Origin: Pelosinus baikalensis
GTDB taxonomy: Bacteria; Bacillota; Negativicutes; DSM-13327
Length of the DNA stretch: 64,000 nucleotides
Direction: 5' to 3'
Assembly (NCBI RefSeq): GCF_020819555.1
Contig: NZ_JAJHJB010000016.1
Span: 44,751 to 108,750, forward strand
Shown: positions 26,476 through 35,145 of the stretch, piece by piece
How positions within the stretch are numbered: the stretch's first letter is position 1
Layout of the letters: each line of letters opens with the position of its first letter
Notes under the pieces: generated by a model
Told to the model about the DNA's origin: nothing
Database searches by the model: none
The model's input: only the letters and a program-made list of their open reading frames with translations
Position numbers and translations under genes: made by a program

Positions 26476-27399
26476 ATGGATGGACGCGGGCCGATGATTA
26501 TATCTACTGAAAATTTGTGGTTAATCATTATAGCAATCGCAATGGGAACGATAGCAAGGTTGCTTGTACTAAAAGTCGATTATAAACAATATCCTTCCTA
26601 CCCCAATGGAGTTCTCATTCACGTAGTGCTGGCATTTGTAGCCGCATCCATTGGAGCTGTTGCTATTCCAGCTATCAAGTCAAACAATTACACGGCTGTC
26701 ACTTTTCTTGCATTGGCTGTTCAAAATTTTCGTGATGTTAGAAAGACGGAAAGAGAGAGCTTAAAAGATTTGGAGGAGACCGAATACACTCCTCGTGGGA
26801 ATGCGTACATAGATGGAATCGCCAAGACTTTCGAAGCAAGAAATTATTTTGCATTGGTTGTTTCCCTAACCACGGCTGCTTCTATGGAGATCGTTGCTGC
26901 ATTACACATCGGTATAATGTATCAGGTGGTGGTAGGGATTCTTGTCGGATGTATTGTTTATCAGGTGATTAGTAGATTTTCCAAGGGGAAAAGTGTCGGG
27001 GATGTTGCAGCCGTTCGTCTTGCCGAAATAAAAGTAGAAGGCTGCGAAGTTTCTGTAGAAGGTACTTTCGTAACTAATCTTGCAGGAACTCAGAACGCTC
27101 AGAAGATGATTGCGAAGGAAGGGGTAGCGGTTATCATTGAACCCAACCAGAAACATTCTGCTATTGCACTTCATAATTTTGGGCAGCGAAAGGCAATTCT
27201 TTTTGAAGCGACTCGGACACTTGGGGCTAAGCGATATAACTTCACACGAAAAGACTATGAAACAGGAAAAATTATCATATTATTTGTGCCTATCGTTAGA
27301 GATCTTGAGAAACTGATTGACGTTGTTAAGAATACACCTTTATTAGAATCCGTTAAAAAGAGTCATGCCGTATTACGATCAAAAGCGGTGGAGGAGTAA
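26476..27399 (+). CDS. YIEGIA-family membrane protein
   Basis: Membrane protein of 307 residues with four to five hydrophobic segments in the first two thirds and a soluble C-terminal domain. The sequence YIDGIAKTFEARNYFAL is the motif that names the YIEGIA family, which occurs only in endospore formers. Function is not established; the name of its partner (capping complex subunit) suggests a spore-related complex. The downstream 69-residue gene starts 2 bases after the stop, so both are one operon. AAGTGAGGCG is the ribosome site. Confidence 0.88.
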   Translation: MDGRGPMIISTENLWLIIIAIAMGTIARLLVLKVDYKQYPSYPNGVLIHVVLAFVAASIGAVAIPAIKSNNYTAVTFLALAVQNFRDVRKTERESLKDLEETEYTPRGNAYIDGIAKTFEARNYFALVVSLTTAASMEIVAALHIGIMYQVVVGILVGCIVYQVISRFSKGKSVGDVAAVRLAEIKVEGCEVSVEGTFVTNLAGTQNAQKMIAKEGVAVIIEPNQKHSAIALHNFGQRKAILFEATRTLGAKRYNFTRKDYETGKIIILFVPIVRDLEKLIDVVKNTPLLESVKKSHAVLRSKAVEE

Positions 27400-27401
27400 A
27401 C

Positions 27402-27611
27402 ATGGGGAATGAAAGTACACAAAGGCAGACAGCAACAATCATTGCTGCAGTTACTCTCTCAAATCATAAAATACTAAGTGCAGGTGAAGCATTCGTCCTT
27501 GAAGCTAAGGATGAAGAAGAGCAGCAAAAGCTAACACTTGAGATAGCAAAGACGGTTAAAGGGGATGTAACACAATTGAGTAATGGGATCTATTTGATTC
27601 TTAAAAGTTAA
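27402..27611 (+). CDS. Small partner (capping complex subunit type) of the YIEGIA protein
   Basis: 69 residues, soluble, beta-alpha-beta type pattern (ATIIAAVTLSNHKILSAGEA). It directly follows the YIEGIA gene, as this small family always does, and is followed by a strong terminator. GGAGG (inside the end of the upstream gene) precedes the ATG. Its role is inferred only from genomic pairing. Confidence 0.82.
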   Translation: MGNESTQRQTATIIAAVTLSNHKILSAGEAFVLEAKDEEEQQKLTLEIAKTVKGDVTQLSNGIYLILKS

Positions 27612-27655
27612 AAAATAGTACAGCATAAAATAGACTTATGCTGCACTATTTTTTA
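27612..27655. terminator. Bidirectional intrinsic terminator
   Basis: AAAAATAGT-n-CAGCATAA pairs with TTATGCTG-n-ACTATTTTT between convergent genes; the last codons of the DUF421 gene lie inside it. Confidence 0.85.
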
Positions 27656-28284
27656 ACTTCGCAGACTAGCTTTTTAAAAACATCTTCTTCCGAGTGGGAA
27701 TCTTTTATTTCATTTCCAATAGGTGCTGGAGGAGGGGCATCGAGAGCTCCATTGGAATGATTTGTTATAGATCTTTCGATGTTTGCCAACCGATCCAGCA
27801 AGCGTTCAAATTCCCAGCGGTCAACAGGTTGTAATTCATCCTTGAGTATAAATCCAAATCGTCCATTGGGTTCAATGGTTCCCCATTTTACATCAGATAC
27901 TTTAGAAATACTTGCTTGACGAAGTTCCATTTCTAGTTGTTGAATTGTCATTCGAACTTGTTTGAGCCTTTCTCGTTTCATCTCTCCATTTTCAATGAGC
28001 ACTACAGGATGTCCAGTAAAAATTTTCTTTAAGAATGGAAATCTGATTTCAGAGTACTCAATTGCGATCAGAGTAAACACGGCAACTGCAACTAGCACAA
28101 AGGTATCGATTAGTTCAGCTCCTACAAGGGGTTCAATTAGAACGGTACCCACTGCTAACATGACTACCGTTTGGGCTACGGTCATTTGGGCTAGGGATTT
28201 GCGTCCTGCAATGCGTAAAATAAGTGTGCCGTAAAGTATTGTGAGCAAGGTTTTCCAAACAAGGGAGAAATCAAGAGTACCCAA
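27646..28284 (-). CDS. DUF421/YetF-type membrane protein
   Basis: 212 residues: three N-terminal transmembrane helices (TILYGTLILRIAGRKSLAQM is the family start), then a soluble YetF C-terminal domain (about 85-155; HPVVLIENGEMKRERLKQVR). The last 50 residues are charged and proline-rich. Relatives in Bacillus act in spore germination or sit in sporulation loci; function is otherwise unknown. It converges on the YIEGIA pair, which supports a spore context. Confidence 0.88.
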   Translation of the reverse strand: MGTLDFSLVWKTLLTILYGTLILRIAGRKSLAQMTVAQTVVMLAVGTVLIEPLVGAELIDTFVLVAVAVFTLIAIEYSEIRFPFLKKIFTGHPVVLIENGEMKRERLKQVRMTIQQLEMELRQASISKVSDVKWGTIEPNGRFGFILKDELQPVDRWEFERLLDRLANIERSITNHSNGALDAPPPAPIGNEIKDSHSEEDVFKKLVCEVKK

Positions 28285-28294
28285 TTTACATCAC

Positions 28295-29029
28295 CTAAAC
28301 TAAATTTGCAGCTCTGCAAAATAGAAAGGCTAAGCAGGCACCAAGCATGGGTCCAACGATAGGAATCCAAGCATATCCCCAGTTTGAGCTGCCTTTACCA
28401 GCGATAGGCAAGATCGCATGAGCAATACGAGGACCTAAATCACGGGCAGGATTGATCGCATAACCCGTGGTTCCGCCCATACTCAGACCGATTCCCCATA
28501 TTACCATCGCAATGATATAGATATTAAGACCAGTACCGAAGCCTGGATTGCCTTGGACGGCTTTACTAGCAATGGTAAAAAATGCGATTAATAAGAAAGC
28601 AGTTGCTAATAGTTCACAAAGCAGGTTTGCCATAGGGCTATTGATTGCAGGGCCCGTGGAGAATACGCTTAGCTTACCTTCTTTGCTATCCGTGACTCCC
28701 CAGTGAGGAAGATACATTAACCAAGTGATAGTGCCACCTGCAATGCCGCCAAGTATTTGAACAAACATGGTAGGAATAGCCTGTGCAAAGGTGTATGTAC
28801 CTGCAAAGGTTTTGAAAAGAGTAACAGCGGGATTCAAATCAGCCTGAGGGGCACCCAGGGAAATAGCAGCAAAAGCACCAATCATAACGCCGAAAGCCCA
28901 CCCTGCAGTAGTACAAATCCAGCCAGCTCCTTTGGCGTAAGACTTCTCTAAGGTAAGATTTGCATTCACGCCACAACCAAAAGAAATTAGCACTAAAGTA
29001 CCAAAAAACTCGCCAAATAAATTTGTCAT
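28295..29029 (-). CDS. glpF: Glycerol facilitator (MIP/aquaporin family)
   Basis: Channel protein of 244 residues with six transmembrane segments and two half-helices carrying NPA motifs (DLNPAVTLF and YAINPARDLGPR); the Arg after the second NPA and the Asp two residues on mark the glycerol-conducting branch. ATG at 29029 is chosen because AAGGAGG lies just before it; the frame opens 22 codons earlier without a ribosome site. No glycerol kinase gene is adjacent. It ends 11 bases upstream of the DUF421 gene on the same strand. Confidence 0.9.
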   Translation of the reverse strand: MTNLFGEFFGTLVLISFGCGVNANLTLEKSYAKGAGWICTTAGWAFGVMIGAFAAISLGAPQADLNPAVTLFKTFAGTYTFAQAIPTMFVQILGGIAGGTITWLMYLPHWGVTDSKEGKLSVFSTGPAINSPMANLLCELLATAFLLIAFFTIASKAVQGNPGFGTGLNIYIIAMVIWGIGLSMGGTTGYAINPARDLGPRIAHAILPIAGKGSSNWGYAWIPIVGPMLGACLAFLFCRAANLV

Positions 29030-29228
29030 ATTTCCTCCTTGAGATGATATGATAGTTTTTTTAGTAATCTGCAGATACAGTATTAATATACGCATTACTT
29101 TATTTGCTATACAGAGTAAGTATTTATCTTTGGCAGAAAGATCATACTTATTGTTGGAGCGCTGGTAGACAAGTAGTTTAAAGTGTAGGATAATAAAATT
29201 CTAAAACAATGTTGGCGGAGGTGTTTTT

Positions 29229-29651
29229 GTGCGACAAAAATTAAACTTAATTACCTTAGGTGTGAGGGATTTAGCTGTATCTCTTCAGTTTTATCGAGAT
29301 GGCTTAGGCTGGAAACCTTCCAATGCGAGTCAGAATAATATTGTTTTCTTTGATTTAGGTGGTGTGGGCTTAGCCTTGTATCCTCGGAATTTACTTGCAG
29401 AAGATGTAACGGTAAGTGCAGAAGGTACAGGATTTTCAGGGATTACGTTAGCACACAATGCTAAGAGTGTGGAAGAGGTTGATTGGGTTTTATCTAAAGC
29501 TGAAAAAGCAGGTGCAAAGATCATAAAAAAAGCCCAGAATGTTTTCTGGGGTGGCTATAGCGGTTACTTCTCCGATCCTGATGGTCATTTATGGGAAGTA
29601 GCTTGGAATCCCATGATCGGCTTTGATGAAAAAGATGCTTTACTCTTGTAG
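29229..29651 (+). CDS. VOC-family (glyoxalase/bleomycin resistance-like) protein
   Basis: 140 residues with two beta-alpha-beta-beta-beta modules. It begins LNLITLGVRDLAVSLQFYRDGLGW and ends GGYSGYFSDPDGHLWEVAWNP, a typical VOC core. The metal-ligand Glu in the last strand (WEVAWN) is present, the first-module His is not obvious. Start GTG with GGAGG upstream. Substrate is unknown. Confidence 0.88.
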   Translation: MRQKLNLITLGVRDLAVSLQFYRDGLGWKPSNASQNNIVFFDLGGVGLALYPRNLLAEDVTVSAEGTGFSGITLAHNAKSVEEVDWVLSKAEKAGAKIIKKAQNVFWGGYSGYFSDPDGHLWEVAWNPMIGFDEKDALLL

Positions 29652-29801
29652 TAACTGTTCTGCTCGTTATAAAACTGTACTAATACAGTTTACCTTATTG
29701 CAATTGAGGATTGTGATACATTAGGATATAATGATGCAAAGAGTCTATTATTATGAAGCGCACATGCGCTTCTAACTCATTTCTAGTGTAGGTGATAAAT
29801 T

Positions 29802-30656
29802 ATGAAACTAATCGTATCTGATTTAGATGGCACTTTTCTGGATTCGAATCATGAGGTCATTGAGGAAAATGTTGCGGCGCTTAAGGCGGCTCAAAGCAAA
29901 GGAATGGAAATTGCGATTGCAACAGGTAGAAATTATGGAAATGTCTTGGCGCTATGCCAACGGGCGGGCCTTAAACCTCACGTAATATCAAATAATGGTG
30001 CATTTGTGTATAATAAAAATGGAAATCAGATAAAAGCGATTGGTTTGGATAAAGATCACGTAAGAGAAGCTCTTGATTGGCTTAGCTATCGTAAGTATTT
30101 CTATACATTATGTACGGATCATTTCGTATACATGCCAGCTAATGCGCATACTATCTTAACCCGTGATTATGAAAATGCAATTAACCATGTCAGGAAGATG
30201 ACACCTGAGAAGCTTAGGGAAGGAATCGATGTTTTTCTAACCTTAGATAGTGCAGTGTTTGTCAATAATTTTAATGAAGTACTAGAGCAAGATTTTGTTT
30301 TTGGTAATATTTCAGCGATCACTTTAGATGATGACAAGTTGCGTCATGGGAGGGAGTATTTTAGTAATTACACAGGTATGTCAATGACCATAGCGGGCAA
30401 GGATATTTTTGAAATGATTCATCCCTCTGCATCTAAAGGTAATGCATTAGAGACTTTGATAGCACATTTAGATATTTCGTTAGATCATGTAATGGCATTT
30501 GGTGATAACTATAATGACATTTCTATGCTGCAAAGAGTTGGTTTTAGTGTAGCAGTTGAAAATGCGGAAGACGACGTCAAAAAAATCTGTAAGTATGTAT
30601 CTCTTTCAAATGACAATAAGGGTGTAGCCTATATGATACACAAGCTCCTGGGCTAA
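29802..30656 (+). CDS. Cof-type HAD-IIB phosphatase
   Basis: 284 residues. HAD motif I LIVSDLDGTFLDSNH (nucleophile and acid Asp), motif II ATGRN, Lys in PSASKGNALE and motif III AFGDNYNDISML. The C2B-type cap domain between residues 85 and 190 places it in the Cof group, which acts on sugar phosphates, pyridoxal phosphate or flavin phosphates. AGGTG precedes the ATG. A dispersed hairpin repeat follows the stop. Confidence 0.92.
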   Translation: MKLIVSDLDGTFLDSNHEVIEENVAALKAAQSKGMEIAIATGRNYGNVLALCQRAGLKPHVISNNGAFVYNKNGNQIKAIGLDKDHVREALDWLSYRKYFYTLCTDHFVYMPANAHTILTRDYENAINHVRKMTPEKLREGIDVFLTLDSAVFVNNFNEVLEQDFVFGNISAITLDDDKLRHGREYFSNYTGMSMTIAGKDIFEMIHPSASKGNALETLIAHLDISLDHVMAFGDNYNDISMLQRVGFSVAVENAEDDVKKICKYVSLSNDNKGVAYMIHKLLG

Positions 30657-30668
30657 GGATTATCTTAT

Positions 30669-30723
30669 AACCACAAAGACGCAAAAATAAAGTCCTTTGT
30701 GTCCTTTGCGTCTTTGTGGTTCC
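30669..30723. repeat. Dispersed CACAAAG-type hairpin repeat, copy 2
   Basis: AACCACAAAGACGCAAA (30669) pairs perfectly with TTTGCGTCTTTGTGGTT (30705), followed by TCCTTTTTAAG. Same family as 8073-8167; it starts 12 bases after the HAD gene and may be its terminator. Confidence 0.8.
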
Positions 30724-30785
30724 TTTTTAAGTTTTATTTTATAATTTATCAGCAATAGATCGTATATTGCTCTAATCATAAAATA

Positions 30786-30826
30786 AAAGCCTTGCAAAAA
30801 TTCTAATAAAGAATTAGCGAGGCTTT
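30786..30826 (-). terminator. Intrinsic terminator
   Basis: On the minus strand AAAGCC...AGAATTT and complement form a long imperfect stem followed by TTTATTTTAT, after the small membrane protein gene. Confidence 0.65.
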
Positions 30827-30857
30827 ATAAGATAAACAACCATACTACAGCACCCAT

Positions 30858-31076
30858 TTAATGATGACGATTCTTTAAGAACAGATTATGAGCAGCTTCG
30901 ATTACTGCACAAAGTAAGAAAAATATACAGACAATAGTACCTGAAAATTTAAGGACATCCACTGCGATGGAACAAAACATATGCCATGATCCAACAATTG
31001 GTGCAATAAGATAAATTCCTAAGAAGATTGTTGAGGATAATAGTAATAAATAAGCTGATGGATAGTTATCAAACAT
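30858..31076 (-). CDS. Small membrane protein, two predicted helices
   Basis: 72 residues with two hydrophobic segments (AYLLLLSSTIFLGIYLIAP and FSGTIVCIFFLLCAVIEAA) and a basic His-rich C-terminus (LKNRHH). AAGGAG with proper spacing and a terminator behind it support a real gene. I do not recognise a family. It lies between the HAD gene and the tonB operon. Confidence 0.7.
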   Translation of the reverse strand: MFDNYPSAYLLLLSSTIFLGIYLIAPIVGSWHMFCSIAVDVLKFSGTIVCIFFLLCAVIEAAHNLFLKNRHH

Positions 31077-31230
31077 ATTATCATCTCCTTGGTTTTATTA
31101 TATCACTCTGAATAAGCGTAGTCTAGCATTAAGCTGAATATTTTGAAAATTATAACAAGAAAATGTTAAAGCTTTAGTTACAGTATAGTATGATATAAGA
31201 TATAAAAAAGGTAGAGAAAGAAGAAAATAT

Positions 31231-31295
31231 ACATAAAAAGCACAGAGCACACTAAAGGGAGTTGATAACCCTTAGTGTGCTCTGTGCTTTCATGT
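31231..31295. repeat. Dispersed hairpin repeat, CACAGAGCACAC variant
   Basis: AAAGCACAGAGCACACTAAA (from 31237) pairs with its complement (to 31290) around a 9-base loop. It resembles the CACAAAG hairpins but with GAGCACAC in place of GGACAC. It lies downstream of tonB. Confidence 0.75.
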
Positions 31296-31331
31296 ATCGA
31301 ACTAAAATCCTATGATTTCTATGATGCTTTT

Positions 31332-32033
31332 TTACTTCAAGCGAAAGGATACTGGCAATGATGTATAACATGCTACTGTTTTGCCGCTATCCCGATCCTT
31401 GGCCGGTACGAATCTCCATTTTGCTACTGCAGCTACGGCTGCATCATCCAAGGATGAATGACCAGTAGAGCGGCTTACAGAAATTTCACCGGGACGACCA
31501 TTTGCTAAAATCTGTACTCGTAGCACCGCAGTACCTTCCAAACCAGCCTGTCTGGCATCTGATGGGTAGGAGGGATCTACTTTTGATAAGATACCTGGTG
31601 CGGCAATACCGCTGCGTGAACTACCGCCGCTTACCGCAGCAGACGCTGTAGAGCTACTAGAACTGCTAGCTTCACTAGATGATGATGCGGAGGAGGAACT
31701 TGGTGCTTCAGCCTCTGTCATGGTTAAATTGCTGGCTGTAACAACAGGCTCCGCCTTGACAACTGGAGTACTTGTTTGGATTTGTTCTATTTGCGTTGTT
31801 TCCGTTGGAATTTGTTTTGGTATATCCTGGGAATGATGTGACTCCGGTAGAGATGGGCTATTTCCAGCTCGATCTGCCGGGTCACTTATTAAATCCATTT
31901 CCAGAATGACCTCTTCTTGTATTGGCAAGGCAGCTGTAAATCCAGAAGCGATATAGCCTGCCGTCACTAAGAGGAGAATATGAAGAAAAAAAGATACAGC
32001 CATGGCTTTACGCCAATGAAATGCATAGGACAT
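31332..32033 (-). CDS. tonB: TonB energy transducer with serine-rich linker
   Basis: Couples the proton gradient to outer-membrane receptors. 233 residues: one N-terminal anchor helix (MAVSFFLHILLLVTAGYIA), a periplasm-spanning linker, and a C-terminal TonB domain (about 150-233; DPSYPSDARQAGLEGTAVLRV ... KWRFVPAKD). The usual Pro-rich spacer is largely replaced by a long Ser/Ala run (about residues 110-145). Last gene of a tolC-exbB-exbD-tonB operon, 7 bases after exbD. Confidence 0.93.
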   Translation of the reverse strand: MSYAFHWRKAMAVSFFLHILLLVTAGYIASGFTAALPIQEEVILEMDLISDPADRAGNSPSLPESHHSQDIPKQIPTETTQIEQIQTSTPVVKAEPVVTASNLTMTEAEAPSSSSASSSSEASSSSSSTASAAVSGGSSRSGIAAPGILSKVDPSYPSDARQAGLEGTAVLRVQILANGRPGEISVSRSTGHSSLDDAAVAAVAKWRFVPAKDRDSGKTVACYTSLPVSFRLK

Positions 32034-32040
32034 AGCTGAT

Positions 32041-32448
32041 TTACCTCACTTTCTCTGCCGCTACCGATACTCGGTGAGCTCCGGCTAACTTTAGTTCATC
32101 CAGAACAGCGATTACTTGACCGTATGGTACTTGTTTATCGCCTCTTAAGACAAAAACATTATCCGGCTGTTTTCCAAGTTCTAGACTGACTCGTTTAGCC
32201 AGCAAGTTTAGCGGTATTTCTTCCTGATTAAACATTACACTGCCATTATCCAGGACTGTAATGTTTATACTGCTGGGTTTATCCTGCTGAACAGAAGCTG
32301 CCTGGGGCAGATTCACTGGAATGGTGTGCTGCTCTACCATATAAAGAGTGCTCATCATAAAAAACACTAATAAAAAGAAGATAATATCAATCATAGGGAT
32401 AATCATCAATTGTGGTTGATTATCTACTCGTAAACTACGCAATCTCAT
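32041..32448 (-). CDS. exbD: Biopolymer transport protein ExbD
   Basis: 135 residues: one transmembrane helix with the proton-path Asp (MIPMIDIIFFLLVFFM) and a periplasmic domain ending KLAGAHRVSVAAEKVR. Forms the motor complex with ExbB that drives TonB. Its start overlaps the end of exbB by 14 bases, typical of translational coupling. Confidence 0.95.
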   Translation of the reverse strand: MRLRSLRVDNQPQLMIIPMIDIIFFLLVFFMMSTLYMVEQHTIPVNLPQAASVQQDKPSSINITVLDNGSVMFNQEEIPLNLLAKRVSLELGKQPDNVFVLRGDKQVPYGQVIAVLDELKLAGAHRVSVAAEKVR

Positions 32449-33082
32449 GTGTTTCTCTCCGTGCTGCTTTTTTTAATGGCATATAGCTGATGACTAATGC
32501 GGCTGTTTGCTCAATATCACTGATCATACGGTTGACTCTTCGAGAAAAGTAGCTGTGGGAAACAAGAGCCAAAGTAGCAACACTAAGACCTGTTGCAGTG
32601 GCAACAAGTGCCTCCCCGACACCGCCTGTAATGGCCATGGGCTGTCCAGATTGTACGTTGAACACGCTAAAGGAATTGATCATGCCGATAACAGTTCCTA
32701 ATAGTCCAAGCAGTGGGGCTAGAGTAACTATCGTGCTCAGATCATCTAGGCGTTCTCGCAGACGATCAGCTGCCAACGTGGCACTACTTTCCAAAGCATT
32801 TTCTATTTGACCATTTCGTTGAGAAGCCAAAAGCCCGGCTAGGGTTACTTTTGAGAGTGTATGTGGCTTTTGCTCACATAATTGAATGGCATCATTCAAA
32901 CGCTGCTTTTCCAATAAAGGTTGTAGTGCCTGATGAAAGGTCTGTGGATTAGCAAATGTATTTTTGTAGTACAAAACGCGCTCGACGGCAATTGCCACCA
33001 CGAATAGCGAGCAGATCGCTAAAAGATACATGACAGGACCGCCCTTGTGAAACAATTCTATTGAATGATTTAAAAATTCCAT
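32435..33082 (-). CDS. exbB: MotA/TolQ/ExbB proton-channel protein
   Basis: 215 residues with three transmembrane segments (GGPVMYLLAICSLFVVAIAVE; TLAPLLGLLGTVIGMI; GGVGEALVATATGLSVATLA), the last two carrying the conserved ExbB/TolQ polar residues. Pentameric proton channel of the TonB motor. Part of the tolC-exbB-exbD-tonB operon. Confidence 0.95.
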   Translation of the reverse strand: MEFLNHSIELFHKGGPVMYLLAICSLFVVAIAVERVLYYKNTFANPQTFHQALQPLLEKQRLNDAIQLCEQKPHTLSKVTLAGLLASQRNGQIENALESSATLAADRLRERLDDLSTIVTLAPLLGLLGTVIGMINSFSVFNVQSGQPMAITGGVGEALVATATGLSVATLALVSHSYFSRRVNRMISDIEQTAALVISYMPLKKAARRETHEIA

Positions 33083-33173
33083 AATTATATTAGCTCCTTA
33101 TAAATAATTTTTGTGAGTATTTTCTTAGCAGTAAAAAATGTAGTGCAAAAGCAAAGTAGCAGCGTCAGACTGC

Positions 33174-34424
33174 TTACCATGAAATAGGTAGCATACCAGT
33201 AGCTCGCAGTAGATCTACCCGGCATTTGTGGTAATCATAAAGGGCATTCACATTATTGGCTTTAGCTTCGGCCAGTGTACTATAGGAATTTAGAAGATCC
33301 TCATTGTTGGTTTTACCGGATTGGAACTCCGCAATAGCGGTTTCATAATCCTCTGTGGCTTTACCAAGGAATTGAGCAGTTTCCTTCATTACAGTGTCAG
33401 CTTGTTGAAAGTAATAGAAGGCTTCTCTGGTTTCTTGAGTGATTTTCTCAATTTTCTGTTCCAGATATTCTTGTGATTTAGCTTCTTCTAAACTAGCCTG
33501 GCGAACTTGTATATTAGCTCGACCAGCATCAAACAAATTAGTGGATACACTAACAGTGGTGTACCAATACTGCTCTGGCAGCCACAGGTCACTGGCGACA
33601 AAGAGTAAGTAAACATTAGGACGCTTGTTGCTGGCAGCGACTTTTATACCCCATTGGGCTACGGTCTGCTCTTTGCGGGCTTGCTTTAAATCATTGCGCT
33701 GATGTAGTGCAGTCTGGATGGCAAGATCCAATGTTTCAGGGGCAGACTGTCCCGGTATTTCCGACAAAGTCAATTCCTGATCTGGCTGAAGCTGCAGAAG
33801 GCTTGTTAGCTGGCTAGTGACCAACTGGCGCTCATTATGTATACGAATGTAATTTTGCCGGGCTTGCGCCAGTTTAGCTTCAGTTCGCTGTACATTCCTT
33901 TTAAAGTCGTTTTTTGTCGCATCCTGAAGTTTGACTTGTGCCAAATGCTGGGTCAGGTTTTCTACAGCCAAGCTCGCAAGATCTTCACGGCTCTTAGCTT
34001 GCAATGCATTATAATAAGCCAGCATCGTATTGGCAGTTACCTGTTGCTTGGTATGTTCCAGATTATCAGTAACTCCTTCATAAAACTCTTGTGACTGCAT
34101 CACCAAGCTTTTGGTTCTGCCTCCATCAGACAAAGGAAGTTTGGCTGTCAAGTAGTTGCCGTATTCTGGTTTAGGTGATTTTTCAATTTGAGTCTGCTCA
34201 TGAGTCATACTGACGGTAGGCCAATAAGTAGACTTATTTTTCTTAATTTCCAAGGAGGCTTTGGCCGCATCTAGCTCCGCTATTTTTACTGCATGACTGC
34301 GGGTTAGCGCCAAGTGTATGCTCTCAGGAAGGGTGAGGGCAAGAGGGGCGGTATAGCCCCAGTTTGGTGCGCTCCAGCAAAGAAGAGTGATGCCGGCACA
34401 TAAAAAAGTCCGACGAAAGTTCAT
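33174..34424 (-). CDS. TolC-family outer-membrane channel
   Basis: 416 residues with a signal peptide (FLCAGITLLCWSAPNWGYTA) and the duplicated outer-membrane efflux protein pattern of long helices (LPESIHLALTRSHAVKIAE; later LDLAIQTALHQRNDLKQARKE) with short barrel strands. It is the exit duct of a tripartite exporter; here it heads the exbB-exbD-tonB operon, which suggests siderophore export or metal-related efflux. AGGAG precedes the ATG. The 5' leader is long (about 340 bases from the promoter). Confidence 0.9.
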   Translation of the reverse strand: MNFRRTFLCAGITLLCWSAPNWGYTAPLALTLPESIHLALTRSHAVKIAELDAAKASLEIKKNKSTYWPTVSMTHEQTQIEKSPKPEYGNYLTAKLPLSDGGRTKSLVMQSQEFYEGVTDNLEHTKQQVTANTMLAYYNALQAKSREDLASLAVENLTQHLAQVKLQDATKNDFKRNVQRTEAKLAQARQNYIRIHNERQLVTSQLTSLLQLQPDQELTLSEIPGQSAPETLDLAIQTALHQRNDLKQARKEQTVAQWGIKVAASNKRPNVYLLFVASDLWLPEQYWYTTVSVSTNLFDAGRANIQVRQASLEEAKSQEYLEQKIEKITQETREAFYYFQQADTVMKETAQFLGKATEDYETAIAEFQSGKTNNEDLLNSYSTLAEAKANNVNALYDYHKCRVDLLRATGMLPISW

Positions 34425-34679
34425 ACATTGCTGTCTCCTTACATTTTAGTATGCCAAGTACTTGAGGTATGGCATAGCTAGCAGGGGATCAAACATGCCA
34501 AATAGTGAGTGAATTTAAAAGGCTATTCCACATCGGACGAAATGACTGGTGTTCTTTTCAAAGTACAATCATAGTGGAGCGTATCTGCACTTATCAGCGG
34601 TGTATCCGCCGACACAATCTTCTAATTCAACTCCTTTTCGTTTTTTAAAAAATTGTTAGATGTAACAGGAATGATATTT
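34425..34679 (-). other. Long 5' leader of the tolC-exbB-exbD-tonB operon
   Basis: About 255 bases between the Fur-box-like site and the tolC-type gene. It contains an inverted repeat (ATGCCAAGTACTTG and TATGGCAT, near 34450) and, on the minus strand, a 30-codon GTG frame (about 34525-34617, starting MSADTPLISADTLHYD) behind an AAAAGGAG that is 15 bases away. Spacing is too long to call a gene with confidence. Confidence 0.35.
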
Positions 34680-34698
34680 GATATAAATAATCATTCTC
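34680..34698 (-). promoter_or_regulatory. Fur-box-like site
   Basis: GATATAAATAATCATTCTC matches the 19-bp Fur consensus at 15 positions. It lies about 75 bases downstream of the predicted start site of the tolC-exbB-exbD-tonB transcript. Confidence 0.6.
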
Positions 34699-34724
34699 GA
34701 TACATCTAGATGGCAAATCGTAAG

Positions 34725-34806
34725 CACGAGTTAAGGACACATTTCCTATAGTGATATTTAACTTGTGTTGAGAACCATTATAGCAAGAAGTTTTAATATA
34801 TGTCAA
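34725..34806 (-). promoter_or_regulatory. Promoter with a dyad at +1, tolC-exbBD-tonB operon
   Basis: On the minus strand TTGACA (34806-34801), an 18-base spacer ending CTTGC, and TATAAT (34782-34777). CACAAGTTAA and TTAACTCGTG (34767-34725) form an inverted repeat starting at about +4. The same plan recurs at 37200, 47682, 50784 and, on the plus strand, 52507. Confidence 0.8.
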
Positions 34807-35145
34807 TCACTATAGTGCCTAATTATAAGAGGTCAAAAAAATAGTTGCAATTGCCATAACATGAGAAACAATCTCATATTTAAAGATGTTTAAGTAGTAA
34901 TTATTTTGTTAAAAAGGAGCATTTTAAAATCAATTTGGGTTAGTATACAACTTGAAATAGTATCCATATGCTAGTGAACTTTAGTATGCCGATTTGTTTT
35001 TCACTCCGTGATCCAAAAGGTATAACCGATTGCTGCTCTTTTATATAGAAGCATTTTGCAAATTTAAGTTTCTAATACTAGTTTCGAGGTTTGTTTATCA
35101 GGCTAGGTTGCAGTTGGTTCATTTAATGAAGCCTTGCCTGTTATT
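34807..35145. other. Gene-free spacer
   Basis: About 340 AT-rich bases between the promoter above and the end of the Com-fusion gene. A small hairpin (ATTTTA-gtga-TAAAAT, 35137-35152) overlaps the end of that gene. I see no coding sequence. Confidence 0.4.
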
